Shown: positions 8,899-19,463, counted from the first letter of the stretch. The stretch is DNA of 36,706 nucleotides from Pelagibius sp050330205 (GCA_050330205.1 JBHJOA010000086.1:1-36706); one strand, 5' to 3'. Notes: generated by a model not told the origin, from the sequence alone. A program made the numbers and translations.

Positions 8899-10047
8899 TC
8901 AGTCCGTCAGGTCTTCCCAGAATTCTTTCACGCGGGTGAAGAAGCCGGAGGACTCCGGCGAGGTGTCGCGGCCTTCGCCGGCGCCTTCGAATTCGCGCAG
9001 CAGTTCTTTCTGCTTCTTGGTGAGGTTCACCGGGGTCTCGATGGAGACCTCGACGTACATGTCGCCGACGGCCTTGGAGCGCAGCACCGGCATGCCCTTG
9101 GCCTTGAGGCGGAACTGCTGGTTCGACTGGGTACCGGCCGGCACGGTGATCTTGGCGCGGCCGCCGGAGATCGTCGGCACCTCGACCGAGCCGCCGAGCG
9201 CCGCCGTGGTCATCGGCAGCGGCACGCGGCAGTAGATGTTGGCGCCGTCGCGCTGGAACAGGCGGTGCGGCGCCACCGAGAGGAAGATGTAGAGGTCGCC
9301 CGAAGGCGCGCCGCGCAGGCCGGCCGCGCCCTCGCCGGCGAGGCGGATGCGGGTGCCGTCCTCGACGCCGGCGGGAATGTTCACCTGCAGCGATTTCTCG
9401 CGATGGACCCGTCCGGCGCCCTCACAGGAGCGGCAGGGCTTGTCGATCACCTGGCCGGCGCCGTGGCAGGAGGGACAGGTGCGCTCGATGGTGAAGAAGC
9501 CCTGCTGGGCGCGCACGCGCCCGCGGCCCTGGCAGCCCTGGCAGGTCACCGGCTGCGCGCCGCCGGCCGCGCCGCTGCCCTTGCAGTCGCCGCAGCTGAC
9601 GGTGCTCGGCACGCGAATCTGCGCAGTCTTGCCGTGGAAGGCCTCTTCCAGAGTGATTTCCATGTTGTAGCGCATGTCGGCGCCGCGCGCCGCCGTGCCG
9701 CCGCGCCGGCCGCCCATGAGATCGCCGAACATCTCGTCGAAGATGTCGGCGAAGCCGCCGGCGGAGAAGCCGTGGAAGCCGCCGTTGCCAGGCGCGCCGC
9801 CGCCGTTGGTGAAGGCCTCGTGGCCGAAGCGGTCGTAGGCCGTCCGCTTGTCGGCGTCCTTCAGGACCTCGTAGGCTTCGTTGATTTCCTTGAAGCGCGT
9901 CTCGGCCTCGGTATCCCCGGGATTGCGGTCCGGGTGATACTGCATGGCCAGCTTGCGGTAGGCCGCCTTCAGCGCCGCCGCGTCGGCGTTGCGCGAAACG
10001 CCCAGAGTTTCGTAGTAGTCCTTCACGGCTTCGCCCGATGCCCCCAC
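8899..10047 (-). CDS. dnaJ: Chaperone DnaJ (Hsp40)
   Basis: 382 aa. DnaJ delivers unfolded clients to DnaK and stimulates its ATPase. The J-domain is complete with the HPD motif (YHPDRNPGD), followed by a glycine/phenylalanine region (GGGAPGNGGFHGFSAGG) and four zinc-binding repeats (CGDCKGSG, CQGCQGRG, CPSCHGAG, CRSCEGAG), then the C-terminal client-binding domains. The start is uncertain: a GTG at 10047 has AAGGAG only two bases upstream, which is too close, while a GTG at 10026 begins at VKDYYETLGV and matches the family start better but lacks a ribosome-binding site. A terminator-like hairpin separates it from dnaK, so expression is probably by read-through or a weak own promoter. Confidence 0.96.
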   Translation of the reverse strand: MGASGEAVKDYYETLGVSRNADAAALKAAYRKLAMQYHPDRNPGDTEAETRFKEINEAYEVLKDADKRTAYDRFGHEAFTNGGGAPGNGGFHGFSAGGFADIFDEMFGDLMGGRRGGTAARGADMRYNMEITLEEAFHGKTAQIRVPSTVSCGDCKGSGAAGGAQPVTCQGCQGRGRVRAQQGFFTIERTCPSCHGAGQVIDKPCRSCEGAGRVHREKSLQVNIPAGVEDGTRIRLAGEGAAGLRGAPSGDLYIFLSVAPHRLFQRDGANIYCRVPLPMTTAALGGSVEVPTISGGRAKITVPAGTQSNQQFRLKAKGMPVLRSKAVGDMYVEVSIETPVNLTKKQKELLREFEGAGEGRDTSPESSGFFTRVKEFWEDLTD

Positions 10048-10085
10048 GGCTCCTTCAGCAAAGTCGGCCCCTCAACCGAGGGCAC

Positions 10086-10126
10086 GAAAGGAAAAGGCCG
10101 GATGGGGAGACACCTCGATCCGGCCT
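10086..10126 (-). terminator. Intrinsic terminator between dnaK and dnaJ
   Basis: Read on the minus strand, a 9-bp perfect stem AGGCCGGAT / ATCCGGCCT (10126-10118 and 10103-10095) encloses a 14-base loop and is followed by TTTTCCTTT. It begins 22 bases after the dnaK stop. It would end or attenuate transcription between dnaK and dnaJ, giving more dnaK than dnaJ message. Confidence 0.75.
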
Positions 10127-10147
10127 GTTCCGTCATCGCCCCGGCCC

Positions 10148-12088
<1,941 letters not shown>

Positions 12089-12190
12089 CTTTGCTCCTCA
12101 CTTCGTTCAGCAGACCCCTTGGGCAGCCCGGTCAGGCAGCGCCGCCCGGCGGATCCCCGCCGATGAGAGTTCATGACCATGGGTTCTGGG

Positions 12191-12221
12191 CTTATATAAG
12201 CAGCGTAAGGCCCGCTGCAAG
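12191..12221 (-). promoter_or_regulatory. dnaK promoter candidate
   Basis: On the minus strand CTTGCA (12221-12216) is followed after 16 bases by TTATAT (12199-12194), which lies inside the perfect palindrome CTTATATAAG (12191-12200). The CTTG start of the -35 is shared by housekeeping and heat-shock (RpoH) promoters of alphaproteobacteria; the -10 looks more like the vegetative type. It predicts a 5' leader of about 100 bases. No CIRCE (HrcA operator) is seen in it. Confidence 0.6.
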
Positions 12222-12325
12222 TCGCAATGCGCCGCGATTTCGGCCCGTAAACCCCCGATTTCGGCGGCAAAACGCGCCCTGGCGGCGCGGACGGCGGCGG
12301 CGCGCCCGGAAACGAAAGAGGAACC

Positions 12326-12580
12326 ATGAACGAGCCTTCGCAACCCGACGATCCCAGGGAGGAGCCAATCTACCGGGGCGTCCTCTGGGTTCTGGTCGCC
12401 AGCGTCCTTGTCGGCGCCGTCCTCACCCTCGCGGGCGAGCCGCTGTTCGGCAGCCGCGCCCTGGCCAATGTCGGCCTCGGCATGGCCGTGGTCTGTGGCG
12501 CCCTCTACTGGGTGTTCCGGCTGCTCGGCCGCAGCGCCGCCCGGCGCGCGGCGCAACGCCGGGAGCGGCGGGGGCCCTGA
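12326..12580 (+). CDS. Small two-helix membrane protein, unknown function
   Basis: 84 aa with a good ribosome-binding site (AAAGAGGAACC before the ATG). A short acidic, proline-rich N-terminus is followed by hydrophobic helices at about residues 17-37 (VLWVLVASVLVGAVLTLA) and 46-67, and a basic C-terminus (RSAARRAAQRRERR), implying both ends are cytoplasmic. I do not recognise a family. It is divergent from dnaK and ends three bases before alkB, so it is probably the first gene of a two-gene unit with alkB. Confidence 0.7.
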   Translation: MNEPSQPDDPREEPIYRGVLWVLVASVLVGAVLTLAGEPLFGSRALANVGLGMAVVCGALYWVFRLLGRSAARRAAQRRERRGP

Positions 12581-12583
12581 ACC

Positions 12584-13225
12584 ATGACAGCCAAGGCCGA
12601 GGGATTGATCTACCTGCCCGGCCATCTCGGCCCAGAGGCCCAGGCCGCCATCGCCGCGGAGCTGTCCCGCCTCGCCGCCGCGGCGCCGCTCTACCGGCCG
12701 ACCATGCCGAACAGCGGCCGGCCGTTCTCGGTGCGCATGACCTCTGCCGGCAGCCACGGCTGGTTCGCCGACCGCGCCGGCTACCGCTACCTGGCGCGGC
12801 ACCCCGAGACCGGCCGGCCCTGGCCGGCGATCCCGGCGCCGCTGCTGGCGCTGTGGCGGGAGGTCGCCGGCTACCCGGCCGACCCCGAGTGCTGCCTGGT
12901 GAACTTCTACGCCCCCGGCGCCCGCATGGGCCTGCACCGCGACACCGACGAGGAGACCTTCGCGGCGCCGGTGGTCTCGCTGTCGCTGGGCGATTCCGCC
13001 GTCTTCCGCGTCGGCGGCACCGAGCGGCGCGGACCCACCCGCTCGCTGAAGCTGCATTCCGGCGACGTCGTGGTGCTGTCCGGCGCCGCACGCCTCGCCT
13101 ACCACGGCATCGACCGCGTGCTGGCCGGCTCCAGCCGCCTGCTGGACCGCGCGGGTTGGCAGGACGGCGGCCGCCTCAACGTCACCCTGCGCCGGGTCAC
13201 CCGGCCGGTGGAAGAAGGGGCCTAG
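12584..13225 (+). CDS. alkB: Alpha-ketoglutarate-dependent DNA dealkylase AlkB
   Basis: 213 aa. AlkB oxidatively removes methyl groups from 1-methyladenine and 3-methylcytosine in DNA and RNA. The iron ligands are in LVNFYAPGARMGLHRDTDE (H118, D120) and AYHGIDR (H174), and the 2-oxoglutarate arginines are in RLNVTLRR (R197, R203). The N-terminal nucleotide-recognition lid contains MPNSGRPFSVRMTSAG and the aromatic GYRYL segment typical of bacterial AlkB. It starts three bases after the small membrane gene. It faces grpE across a 288-base gap that holds a palindromic repeat. Confidence 0.95.
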   Translation: MTAKAEGLIYLPGHLGPEAQAAIAAELSRLAAAAPLYRPTMPNSGRPFSVRMTSAGSHGWFADRAGYRYLARHPETGRPWPAIPAPLLALWREVAGYPADPECCLVNFYAPGARMGLHRDTDEETFAAPVVSLSLGDSAVFRVGGTERRGPTRSLKLHSGDVVVLSGAARLAYHGIDRVLAGSSRLLDRAGWQDGGRLNVTLRRVTRPVEEGA

Positions 13226-13295
13226 GTTCAGGGACAAGCCCTCCGGCGTCCAGACATTCCGGACAAGGGTGGCTTGCCCTCGCCACACTCAAGGT

Positions 13296-13454
13296 GTCGT
13301 CCCGGCACTTGATGCCGGGATCCATTGCCCTGGCCGTTCGCTGGTGGCGACGGGATGGAGCGTTCTGTGCTTGCGGCTGGCACGCGTGCAAACGCGGTAA
13401 GGTGCCTGTCCCGCCCGGACGCCGATGGGTCCCGGGAACAAGTCCCGGGACGAC
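13296..13454. repeat. REP-like palindromic intergenic element, copy A
   Basis: The left arm starts at 13296 (GTCGTCCCGG...GCCGGGATCCAT) and the right arm ends at 13454 (GATGGGTCCCGGG...GGGACGAC); each arm is itself palindromic and they are reverse complements of one another with a few mismatches. The arms enclose about 95 bases of less structured sequence. The element resembles dispersed intergenic repeats common in alphaproteobacterial genomes. It fills most of the gap between convergent alkB and grpE (13226-13513). The start of that gap (13229-13270) also holds a smaller imperfect AGGGACAAGCC / GGCTTGCCCT pair. No coding sequence is seen. Confidence 0.8.
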
Positions 13455-13513
13455 AGGGGTGTTTGCATGGGCGCCAGACTACAGCCGGCGAGCTGTTGTG
13501 AATCCTGCCGGGC

Positions 13514-14197
13514 TCAGGCCTGGGTGTCGACGCTGTCGCCCGGCTTGGCGCCGCCGCCCTGGCCGGCCTGGCCCTGGGCCGCCTTGGCGCCGCCCTTGGA
13601 GATGCCGACGCGGGCCGGGCGCAGCAGGCGGTCGTGCAGGCGGTAGCCGGCCTGGACGACCTGCACCACGGTGCCGGCCGGCTTGTCGGGATCCTCGATC
13701 TCGTACATCGCCTCGTGCAGGTGCGGGTCGAGCCTTTCGCCCAGCGGGTCGATGGTCCTGATGTTGTGGCGTTCGAAGACCGACTGCAGCTCCTTCTGCG
13801 TCATCTCGACGCCGAGGCGCAGGTTCTTCATCTGCTCGTTTCCCTCGGCCAGGTCTTCCGGCACGCTCTCGAGCGCGCGCTGCAGGTTGTCGGCGACGCC
13901 CAGCAGGTCCTTGATCACCGGCACCGCGGCGTAGCGCACGCTGTCCTCGCGCTCGCGCTGGGCGCGGCGGCGCACGTTCTCGGTCTCCGCCATGGCGCGC
14001 AGCAGCTGGTCCTTGAGCGAGGCGACCTCGGCCTCCAGCAGGGCTACCGGATCCTCGTCGGGGGAGAGCTTGTGGGCGTGGCCGACGTCGGAGAGATCGA
14101 CCAGCGGCTCGGCGCTGAGATCGACCGGCGAGTCGGGATCCTTTGCCTGGGTCTCCTCGGGGTCCACTGCCTGTTCCTGCTTCTTTTCCTCAGCCAT
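13514..14197 (-). CDS. grpE: Nucleotide exchange factor GrpE
   Basis: 227 aa from the ATG at 14197 (MAEEKKQEQAVDPEE); an upstream in-frame TTG at 14221 would add eight residues, but the AAGGAG tract lies between the two and favours the ATG, at a long 13-base spacing. GrpE dimers release ADP from DnaK. The N-terminus is acidic and disordered, followed by a long coiled coil (VALLEAEVASLKDQLLRAMAE) and the GrpE signature RRRAQREREDSVRYA...DLLGVADNLQRALE. The C-terminal beta domain has DPHLHEAMYEIEDP and VVQVVQAGYRLHDRLLRPARVG. A glycine/alanine-rich tail follows. It lies 85 bases downstream of hrcA on the same strand. Confidence 0.96.
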   Translation of the reverse strand: MAEEKKQEQAVDPEETQAKDPDSPVDLSAEPLVDLSDVGHAHKLSPDEDPVALLEAEVASLKDQLLRAMAETENVRRRAQREREDSVRYAAVPVIKDLLGVADNLQRALESVPEDLAEGNEQMKNLRLGVEMTQKELQSVFERHNIRTIDPLGERLDPHLHEAMYEIEDPDKPAGTVVQVVQAGYRLHDRLLRPARVGISKGGAKAAQGQAGQGGGAKPGDSVDTQA

Positions 14198-14282
14198 AAC
14201 GGAACGGCCACTCCTTTCCAAAAACTACTGTCTGTCACGTTGCCGGGTTTTCCCGCAGCCGCGCGCCAGCCGTCAGGGCCGT

Positions 14283-15359
14283 TCAGCCCACCAGGCGGCC
14301 GATCAGCTTGGCGGTGTAGTCGACCATGGGAATGATCCGCGCGTAGTCGATGCGGGTCGGGCCGATCACGCCGATGGCGCCGACCACCTTCTGCTGGGAA
14401 TTGCTGTAGGGCGCGATGATCATCGAGCAGCCGGCGAGGCTGAACAGCTCGTTCTCGGCGCCGATGAAGATCTGCACGCCCTCCGCCTGGCCGGTGAGAT
14501 CGAGCAGGCGGATGAGCGCGTCCTTGGTCTCGAGCAGATTGAAGAGCTGGCGGATGCGCTCCAGGTCCTCCAGCGCGGTCACGTCCTCCAGCAGCTGCGA
14601 CTGGCCGCGCAGGATGAGGGCGCCGGAGCGGCCGCCCTGGCTGCCGGCCCAGCTGGCGAGGCCGCGTTCGATGACGCGCGAGGTCAACTGGTCGAGTTCG
14701 GCGCGCTGCCGTTCCAGCTCGGCCAGGATGTCGGTGTGGGCCTCCTCCAGGGTGCGCCCGGTAAGCCGCGCCGAGAGGTAGTTGCTGGCCTCGACCAGGG
14801 AGGAGGCGGGCAGGCCGGCCGGCACGTCGATGATGCGGTTCTCGACCACGCCGGATACCGTGATCAGCACCACCAGCGCCCGGCCCGGGCCGAGCGAGAC
14901 GAACTCGATGTGCTTCAGCGGATCGCCGAGCTTGGGCGCCACCACCAGGCCGGCGCAGCGCGACAGGCCGGAGATGGTCCCCGAGGCCTCCTCCAGCACC
15001 TCCGACATCGAGCGGCCGTCGGCGGCGACCTTGCTTTCGATGTGGGCGCGCTCGTCCTGGGTCAGGTTGCCGATCTCCAAGAGGCCGTCGACGAAGAGGC
15101 GCAGCCCCATGTCGGTCGGCAGCCGCCCCGCCGAGGTATGCGGCGCGAACAGCAGGCCGAGATCCTCGAGGTCCGCCATGACGTTGCGGATGGTGGCCGG
15201 CGACAGGCCGAGGCCAAGACTGCGCGAGAGCGTACGCGAGCCGACCGGGGCGCCGGTTTCCACGTAGGCGTCCACGATGTGCTTCAGGACTTCGCGCGAA
15301 CGGTCGTTCAGACCCTTGATCGCCGAAACCTTGGAGATGTCGTCGAGCGGCTTGGTCAT
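14283..15359 (-). CDS. hrcA: Heat-inducible transcription repressor HrcA
   Basis: 358 aa, full length. HrcA binds the CIRCE operator and represses chaperone genes until heat shock. The N-terminal winged helix-turn-helix (GAPVGSRTLSRSLGLGLSPATIRNVMADLEDLGLL, residues about 37-71) is clear and is followed by HTSAGRLPTD, the family signature. The regulatory domain ends with VGAIGVIGPTRIDYARIIPMVDYTAKLIGRLV. It is the first gene of hrcA-grpE and is divergent from rph. No CIRCE is visible at its own promoter or before dnaK, so its targets (often groESL in alphaproteobacteria) are probably outside the window. Confidence 0.97.
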   Translation of the reverse strand: MTKPLDDISKVSAIKGLNDRSREVLKHIVDAYVETGAPVGSRTLSRSLGLGLSPATIRNVMADLEDLGLLFAPHTSAGRLPTDMGLRLFVDGLLEIGNLTQDERAHIESKVAADGRSMSEVLEEASGTISGLSRCAGLVVAPKLGDPLKHIEFVSLGPGRALVVLITVSGVVENRIIDVPAGLPASSLVEASNYLSARLTGRTLEEAHTDILAELERQRAELDQLTSRVIERGLASWAGSQGGRSGALILRGQSQLLEDVTALEDLERIRQLFNLLETKDALIRLLDLTGQAEGVQIFIGAENELFSLAGCSMIIAPYSNSQQKVVGAIGVIGPTRIDYARIIPMVDYTAKLIGRLVG

Positions 15360-15388
15360 GGCTGGCGCTGGGTACTCCTCGTTCCCGG

Positions 15389-15417
15389 AATGTAGTGAGC
15401 CCCCGGGCGGGGGTCAA
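15389..15417 (-). promoter_or_regulatory. hrcA-grpE promoter (sigma-70 type)
   Basis: TTGACC (15417-15412), a 17-base spacer and TACATT (15394-15389). The spacer itself holds the palindrome CCCCCGCCCGGGGG, a possible operator or hairpin. The predicted leader is about 23 bases and contains GAGGAG. Confidence 0.65.
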
Positions 15418-15473
15418 CGCGGGCCGCAAGCTGGACGCCTGCCGCTTCATGGTCTAGCTTGCGCGCCGCTGGA

Positions 15474-15501
15474 GGGCCGCCGCGGGCGCCTGCGGCGGCC
15501 C
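15474..15501 (+). other. GC hairpin in the rph leader
   Basis: A perfect 10-bp inverted repeat, GGGCCGCCGC (15474-15483) and GCGGCGGCCC (15492-15501), with an eight-base loop, lies 60-87 bases before the rph start. It is not followed by a T run, so it is not an intrinsic terminator. A CCAG-rich stretch with a repeated CCAGGCC motif follows (15510-15542). Role unknown. Confidence 0.5.
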
Positions 15502-15560
15502 CGACCCCCCAGCCAGGCCCCCAACCAGGCCACCAGCCAGAACCCCGAAGAGGACCTTTC

Positions 15561-16280
<720 letters not shown>

Positions 16281-16288
16281 ACGGAGGC

Positions 16289-16912
16289 ATGCCGTTGCAG
16301 ACCAGCGTGACAAACCGCTTCCGCCCCGGCGACCGCCTGGTGCTGGCGACCCACAACAAGGGTAAGTACCGCGAGAACGCCGCCCTGCTGGCGCCCTACG
16401 GCCTGGAGGTGCTCTCGGCCGGCGACCTCGGCCTGCCGGAGCCGGAGGAAACCGGCGCGACCTTCGAGGAGAACGCCGTGCTGAAGGCGCGTGCCGCCTG
16501 CGCGGCGACCGGCCTGCCGGCCATCGCCGACGATTCCGGCCTCGCGGTGCCGGCCCTCGGCGGCCGCCCCGGCATCCACACCGCGCGCTGGGCCGGGCCC
16601 GAGCGCGATTTCTTCGTCGCCATGCAGCGGGTGCAGGAGGAACTGGGCGACAGCCCCGACCGCCGCGGCTTCTTCTGCTGCAACCTCTCGGTCGCCTGGC
16701 CGGACGGCGCCACGGCATCCTTCGAGGGACGCCTGCAAGGCACCCTGGTGTGGCCGATCCGCGGCGAGCGCGGCTTCGGCTTCGACCCCATGTTCCAGCC
16801 CGAGGGCTTCGACGTCACCTTCGGCGAGATGGACCCGGAAGAGAAGGAGGCCATGAGCCACCGCGCCCTGGCCTTCGCCAAGCTTTCCAGGGCCCTGCTG
16901 GAGCAGGCCTGA
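16289..16912 (+). CDS. rdgB: Non-canonical purine NTP pyrophosphatase (RdgB/HAM1)
   Basis: 207 aa from the ATG at 16289. The enzyme hydrolyses ITP, dITP and XTP, keeping deaminated purines out of DNA and RNA. The nucleotide-binding motif LATHNKGKYRENAALL is near the N-terminus, with FEENAVLKARAA, IADDSGLAVPALGGRPGIHTARWAG and GFGFDPMF following. The GGAGG ribosome-binding site (16283-16287) lies only one base before this ATG but seven bases before an in-frame TTG at 16295, so translation may begin at the TTG (205 aa). Either start keeps the whole domain. The hemW start follows four bases after the stop. Confidence 0.96.
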   Translation: MPLQTSVTNRFRPGDRLVLATHNKGKYRENAALLAPYGLEVLSAGDLGLPEPEETGATFEENAVLKARAACAATGLPAIADDSGLAVPALGGRPGIHTARWAGPERDFFVAMQRVQEELGDSPDRRGFFCCNLSVAWPDGATASFEGRLQGTLVWPIRGERGFGFDPMFQPEGFDVTFGEMDPEEKEAMSHRALAFAKLSRALLEQA

Positions 16913-16916
16913 GGCC

Positions 16917-18113
16917 ATGAACGGCCCCGCCGCCGCAACGCAGGTGCCGGGCCGGGCCGCCGCGGAGGCGGGCTTCGGCGTCTACCTGCACTGGCCCTTC
17001 TGCAAGTCGAAGTGCCCCTACTGCGACTTCAACAGCCACGTCCGCGAAAGCATCGACCACGACCGCTGGCGCGACGCCCTGCTGGCCGACCTCGACCACG
17101 CGGCGGCGAAGAGCGGCCCGCGGCGGGTCACCTCGGTCTTCTTCGGCGGCGGCACGCCCTCGCTGATGCCGGCCGAAACCGTGGCCGCGGCGATCGCGCG
17201 CATCGACGCGCTGTGGGGCCTCGCGCCCGGCACCGAGATCACCCTGGAGGCCAACCCGACCTCGGCCGAAGCCGGGCGCTTCGCCGCCTTCGCCCGCGCC
17301 GGGGTCAACCGCCTGTCGCTCGGCGTGCAGTCGCTCGACGACGACGCCCTGAGGTTCCTCGGCCGCCAGCATTCGGCCGCCGAGGCGCGGGCGGCGTTGG
17401 CGCTGGCGCGTGCCGCCTTTCCCCGCCTCTCCTTCGACCTCATCTACGCACGCCCCGGCCAGGACGCCGGCGCCTGGTCGGCGGAGCTGGCCGCGGCACT
17501 GGCGCTCGGGCCCGAGCACATCTCGCTCTACCAGCTGACCATCGAGGAGGGCACGGCCTTTCACGGCGCCTGGCGGCGCGGCGAACTGGTGCTGCCGGAG
17601 GAGGACGCCGCGGCGGCGCTCTACGAGGCGACCGCCGCGCAGCTGGAGGCCGCCGGCCTGCCGGCCTACGAGATCTCCAACCACGCGCGCCGCGGCGGCG
17701 AATGCCGGCACAACCTCACCTACTGGCGCTACGGCGACTATGCCGGCATCGGCCCCGGCGCCCACGGCCGCCTGACCTGGGACGGCGCCAAGCACGCCAC
17801 CCGCCAGCACCGCGCGCCGGAGGCCTGGCTCGACCTCGTGGAACGCCAGGGCCACGGCTGGCGGCAGGTCGAGGCGATCGCCGCCGACCAGCGCCTCGCC
17901 GAGATGACGATGATGGGCCTGCGGCTGACCGAAGGCATCGCCCGCGCGGCCTTCCGCCAGGAGTTCGGCCGCGAGCCCGAGGCGCTGCTGGCGGGCGAGC
18001 GGCTGGCAAGGCTGGGCGCCGAGGGCTACCTGGAGTTGGACGAGGCAGGCCTGCGCGCCACGGCGGCCGGCCGCCAGCGCCTCGATGCGCTGCTCGGCTA
18101 CCTGCTCGCCTGA
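16917..18113 (+). CDS. hemW: HemW-like radical SAM protein (heme chaperone)
   Basis: 398 aa. The radical-SAM motif is in YLHWPFCKSKCPYCDFNSH, C29-x3-C33-x2-C36, with Y23 at the usual position. SVFFGGGTPSLM, ITLEANPTS, NRLSLGVQSLDD and SFDLIYARPGQD are all HemW/HemN signatures. The C-terminal HemN domain (MTMMGLRLTEGI) is present. HemW proteins were long annotated as oxygen-independent coproporphyrinogen oxidases, but those adjacent to rdgB and rph generally act in heme trafficking. Start is an ATG four bases after rdgB. The gene ends six bases before the stop of the convergent lipoprotein gene. Confidence 0.95.
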   Translation: MNGPAAATQVPGRAAAEAGFGVYLHWPFCKSKCPYCDFNSHVRESIDHDRWRDALLADLDHAAAKSGPRRVTSVFFGGGTPSLMPAETVAAAIARIDALWGLAPGTEITLEANPTSAEAGRFAAFARAGVNRLSLGVQSLDDDALRFLGRQHSAAEARAALALARAAFPRLSFDLIYARPGQDAGAWSAELAAALALGPEHISLYQLTIEEGTAFHGAWRRGELVLPEEDAAAALYEATAAQLEAAGLPAYEISNHARRGGECRHNLTYWRYGDYAGIGPGAHGRLTWDGAKHATRQHRAPEAWLDLVERQGHGWRQVEAIAADQRLAEMTMMGLRLTEGIARAAFRQEFGREPEALLAGERLARLGAEGYLELDEAGLRATAAGRQRLDALLGYLLA

Positions 18114-18119
18114 AGGAGT

Positions 18120-19463
18120 CTAGTTGATGCCGCGCGGGAAGGAGGTCGGCGCCGGATCGCGCTCGACGAAGCCGGCGCGGCGCAGTTCCAGCACCGCGAG
18201 GCCGCGCTGCACCCGGCCGTCCGGCAGGAAGCGGAAGATGCCGTCGATGCCGGCGAAGCCCAGCGACTGGGCGATGGCCTCGGGAGTATAGGGCAGGAAA
18301 GCGCCCTGCGCCGCGCCGCGCTGCTCCAGCACCGCGGCCAGGGCGACCGCGTCGTAGGCGAGGGAAGCGACGCGCGGCGGCGTGTCGCCGAAGCTCTCCC
18401 GATAGCGCTGCTGGAAACTGCTCCACAGCCCCGGCGGCGGCGCCGGGAACCAGCCGCCCTGCAGGGTCGGCTCGCTCAACAGGTTCGGATCCTCCCACAG
18501 CGAGGTGCCGAGAAAGCGCACTTCCGAGGGATCGACGTCGTAATAGGCCAGCAGCGGCGCCACCGACAGCAATTGCTGGCCGCTGGACGGCAGCAGGATG
18601 GCATCGAAGGGCAGCGTGCCCATGGTTTCGACACCCTGCAGGCGCTGCAGCGCCCGCTGCGCCGCCTCGTCGCTGCGCCCCGCGAGGTCGCGGCGCTGGC
18701 TCTCCGCGGCGCCGCGCCGGCGGTTGTAGTCGGCCAGCAACTGGACCTCGGCCGAGACGTCGGTCGACTGCGGGTCGAAGAACACCGCGCGGCTGAGTTC
18801 GACGCCGTTGCGGAACACCGCCTCGCGCAGCGACTCGACGACGATGCTGCCGTAGGCGTTTTCCGGTGCCAGCACGGCGAAGCGGCGCAGGCCCTGGGAT
18901 ACCGCATAGTCGATCACCCGGTCGACCTGGATGCGTGGCGTCACCCCCATGACGAAGGTCGACGGCCCGGCGATAGCATTGTTGTTGGAGAAGGTGATCA
19001 TCGGCACGCCGGCGCTGTCGACCACCGGCTTGGCCGCCTCGGCGGAAGTCGAGAACAGCGGCCCGAGGATCAGCGAGGCGCCTTCGGCCAAGGCCGCCTC
19101 GGCCGCCGCCGCGGCGCCCTCCGGCGTGCCGCGGGTGTCGCGGATCACCAGGGTGAAGCGCTCGCCGCCAAGGTCGAAGAGCGCCAGCTGGGCGGCATTG
19201 AGCAGTGCCTGGCCGACGTCGGCGCGGGCGCCGCTCAGCGGCAGCAGCAGGCCGACCTTTTCCACCACGGGCAGCGCCGTGAGGGGTTCCTCGAACTGCT
19301 CCAGCGGTTCGGTGAGATCCTCGTAGAGCGTTTCCGGCTCCGGCTCCGCTTCGGCGACGGGCGGTTGCGCCTCGGGGGCCGGGGTAGGTACGCTGGGCGA
19401 CGCGCAGGCAGCCAGGGTCACGGCCAGCGCGGCCACGAGCAGACACCGCCAGCCCTCGACCAT
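18120..19463 (-). CDS. LpoA-like penicillin-binding protein activator (periplasmic-binding-fold lipoprotein)
   Basis: 447 aa from the ATG at 19463, chosen because it gives a clean lipoprotein signal (MVEGWRCLLVAALAVTLAA-C, lipobox LAAC, cysteine 20); an open extension of 23 codons upstream would bury that signal. A proline/glutamate-rich linker precedes a periplasmic binding protein type 1 (Peripla_BP_6) domain: VGLLLPLSGARADVGQALLNAAQLALFD, LVIRDTRGTPEGA and MITFSNNNAIAG. LpoA activates penicillin-binding protein 1A in E. coli from the outer membrane. The gene lies beside rsmI, yraN and a BON lipoprotein, the same neighbourhood as E. coli lpoA (yraM), which supports the call. It is divergent from rsmI. 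Confidence 0.85.
   Translation of the reverse strand: MVEGWRCLLVAALAVTLAACASPSVPTPAPEAQPPVAEAEPEPETLYEDLTEPLEQFEEPLTALPVVEKVGLLLPLSGARADVGQALLNAAQLALFDLGGERFTLVIRDTRGTPEGAAAAAEAALAEGASLILGPLFSTSAEAAKPVVDSAGVPMITFSNNNAIAGPSTFVMGVTPRIQVDRVIDYAVSQGLRRFAVLAPENAYGSIVVESLREAVFRNGVELSRAVFFDPQSTDVSAEVQLLADYNRRRGAAESQRRDLAGRSDEAAQRALQRLQGVETMGTLPFDAILLPSSGQQLLSVAPLLAYYDVDPSEVRFLGTSLWEDPNLLSEPTLQGGWFPAPPPGLWSSFQQRYRESFGDTPPRVASLAYDAVALAAVLEQRGAAQGAFLPYTPEAIAQSLGFAGIDGIFRFLPDGRVQRGLAVLELRRAGFVERDPAPTSFPRGIN

Noticed and set aside
12089..12190. CIRCE operator in the dnaK leader
   Set aside because: No TTAGCACTC/GAGTGCTAA pair; only short GC-rich stems such as GGCGGGGATCCGCC.
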